Source of the DNA: Leptolyngbya sp. SIO4C1
GTDB taxonomy: Bacteria > Cyanobacteriota > Cyanobacteriia > Phormidesmidales > Phormidesmidaceae
Length of the DNA stretch: 13,878 nucleotides
Assembly: GCA_010671975.1 (NCBI GenBank)
Contig: JAAHIA010000083.1
Location: 1-13,878, forward strand
Direction of reading: 5' to 3'
Part shown: one piece after another, positions 12,815 through 13,878 of the stretch
Position numbering within the stretch: position 1 is the first letter of the stretch
Layout: each line of letters opens with the position of its first letter
Notes under the pieces: generated by a model
The model's database searches: none
Seen by the model: only the letters and a program-made list of their open reading frames with translations
Told to the model about the DNA's origin: nothing
Made by a program: the position numbers and the translations under genes

Positions 12815-13878
12815 ATGACAAAGACTACCTCGGCGGTCAGGGCGTTTGTTGGTGCATACAACAGCGAGCCTCTGACGCATAGTGACTTGAACCACGCCGT
12901 CGAAGCGATTTGTTACAGCACGCAGTTCAGGAGCTTGTTGCTGGCGCTGATTGACAGCAAAGCCTTTTCTGAAGAACTGGGACAAGAGTTTGCTTTGGCA
13001 GGGGCGATTGAGGGCCTGTCTGCCTGCCGAAGACTCAGAAGCTGTTTAAACTTTTCACTCAGTCACTTTTTTGGCCTGCTGGCTGAACTTGTGGCAGCCT
13101 TTGACCTAGCTGCAGGGCTGGCCTGGTCTGCGTTTGCCGATAGGATACATCAAACTCAGATTGGCGCTGAAAAGCTGCTAGAAGTTCTCTTGCGTAGTCA
13201 GGACAGAGAGTTTTATGAGGCGCTAGCGTCTCGTTTGGTCGAGAGTCATCCGCACGCCATCTATCCAACATCTAGCTACCGGGAGAGTCGCGGCTACGTT
13301 GTTAGCTCGAGTGACGATCAGACCGTTGAGGCGGTGATGACATCTAGCACGTTCACTTCAATTAAAGTGCTAGAGAACGCTCTCAACCTGCAACAGCCCG
13401 TGCTGAGAGATTTGTACATTGCCTCAGGCCGCTGTGTCTGTTTAGTCGATCAAAACGTAGAGCGCTACTACGGAGAACAGATTGAGCATTATTTTCAGCA
13501 TCATGGCATACAGCTAGACAAGCTAGTCTATCGGGCCATGGAAGTTGACAAGGGCATTCATACGGTTGAGCGTATGCTCGGCGATTTCAAGCGGCTAGGC
13601 GTCGCTCGCAACGAGCCCGTGTTAATTATCGGCGGTGGCGTACTCACCGATACGGGCGGTTTAGCCTGTGCTCTGTATCATCGCAATACGCCCTATGTGA
13701 TGCTGTCTACCTCAATCGTAGCTGGCATTGATGCTGGCCCTTCGCCGCGCACCTGCTGCGATGGCTTCGGCTACAAAAATCTCTTCGGCGCTTATCACGC
13801 ACCGGTCTTGGCGATTACGGATCGCTCATTCTTTAAAACGCTGCGCGAGGGCTGGCTGCGACACGGGATTGCAGAGAT
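12815..13878 (+). CDS. Sugar-phosphate cyclase (DHQS superfamily) with extra N-terminal region, partial
   Basis: The frame is open from ATG 12815 to the window end: 354 residues, with the C-terminus missing. Residues from about 165 on are a cyclase of the 3-dehydroquinate synthase superfamily. ASGRCVCLVDQNVERYYG (about 203-220), the NAD loop GGGVLTDTGG (273-282), the STSIVAGIDAG strand with D306, KN at 321-322 in YKNLFGAYHA, and GIAE at the very end are visible. The sequence resembles C7-cyclitol synthases acting on sedoheptulose 7-phosphate (EEVS, EVS or DDGS/MysA) more than true AroB. In the active-site loop, DHQS GGKTAVN becomes SPRTCCD (Lys to R312, Asn to D316). Residues 1-165 are an extra, mostly helical region that I cannot assign. 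An ATG at 13337 would give a near-standard cyclase, but the upstream frame stays open without a stop, arguing for one fused protein. The ribosome binding site is weak (GAGA). The exact product is undecided. Confidence 0.8.
   Translation, partial: MTKTTSAVRAFVGAYNSEPLTHSDLNHAVEAICYSTQFRSLLLALIDSKAFSEELGQEFALAGAIEGLSACRRLRSCLNFSLSHFFGLLAELVAAFDLAAGLAWSAFADRIHQTQIGAEKLLEVLLRSQDREFYEALASRLVESHPHAIYPTSSYRESRGYVVSSSDDQTVEAVMTSSTFTSIKVLENALNLQQPVLRDLYIASGRCVCLVDQNVERYYGEQIEHYFQHHGIQLDKLVYRAMEVDKGIHTVERMLGDFKRLGVARNEPVLIIGGGVLTDTGGLACALYHRNTPYVMLSTSIVAGIDAGPSPRTCCDGFGYKNLFGAYHAPVLAITDRSFFKTLREGWLRHGIAE

Noticed and set aside
12791..13271. Minus-strand frames within the cyclase gene
   Set aside because: They are antisense to the uninterrupted cyclase frame and have no recognisable motifs.

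Overview
The window looks like chromosomal DNA from a cyanobacterium. The palindrome GCGATCGC (HIP1) occurs 11 times in 13.9 kb, against roughly 0.2 expected by chance. The gene content fits too: a DUF2811 protein, a DesC-type acyl-lipid desaturase, a short-form HisG and a cyanobacterial-style ProA. I cannot name the genus.

Layout. Bases 1-88 are a perfect inverted repeat (37-bp arms, 14-nt loop) flush with the window edge. It is followed by a small DUF2811 gene and a PHP-domain phosphoesterase, both on the + strand. Facing the phosphoesterase is an unlisted 37-codon ORF on the - strand that would encode a one-helix membrane peptide and has a near-consensus promoter. Next comes a - strand block read as antiporter, then cobI, then a TonB-like protein. 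It is closely spaced and probably one transcript. cobI lacks an ATG/GTG/TTG that would keep its SAM-binding N-terminus; an ATT codon 8 nt after AGGGAG fits. A ~460-bp non-coding region with small repeats and a hairpin follows. After it come a zinc-ribbon membrane protein and proA, 4 bp apart. proA and desC converge and share the four bases CTAG as both stop codons. Divergent from desC lies a methionine gamma-lyase-family (PF06838) PLP protein, then hisG overlapping an ABC exporter half-transporter by 4 bp.

The window ends inside a sugar-phosphate cyclase (3-dehydroquinate synthase superfamily). It has an extra ~165-residue N-terminal helical region and a changed active-site loop (SPRTCCD where 3-dehydroquinate synthase has GGKTAVN). 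Its upstream region can fold into a branched structure ending in a short T-run. This gene is the most likely entry to something unusual, such as a C7-cyclitol pathway continuing past the right edge.

Most other genes are housekeeping: proline, histidine, cobalamin, lipid desaturation and ion homeostasis. No tRNA, rRNA, CRISPR array, transposase or phage gene was seen.
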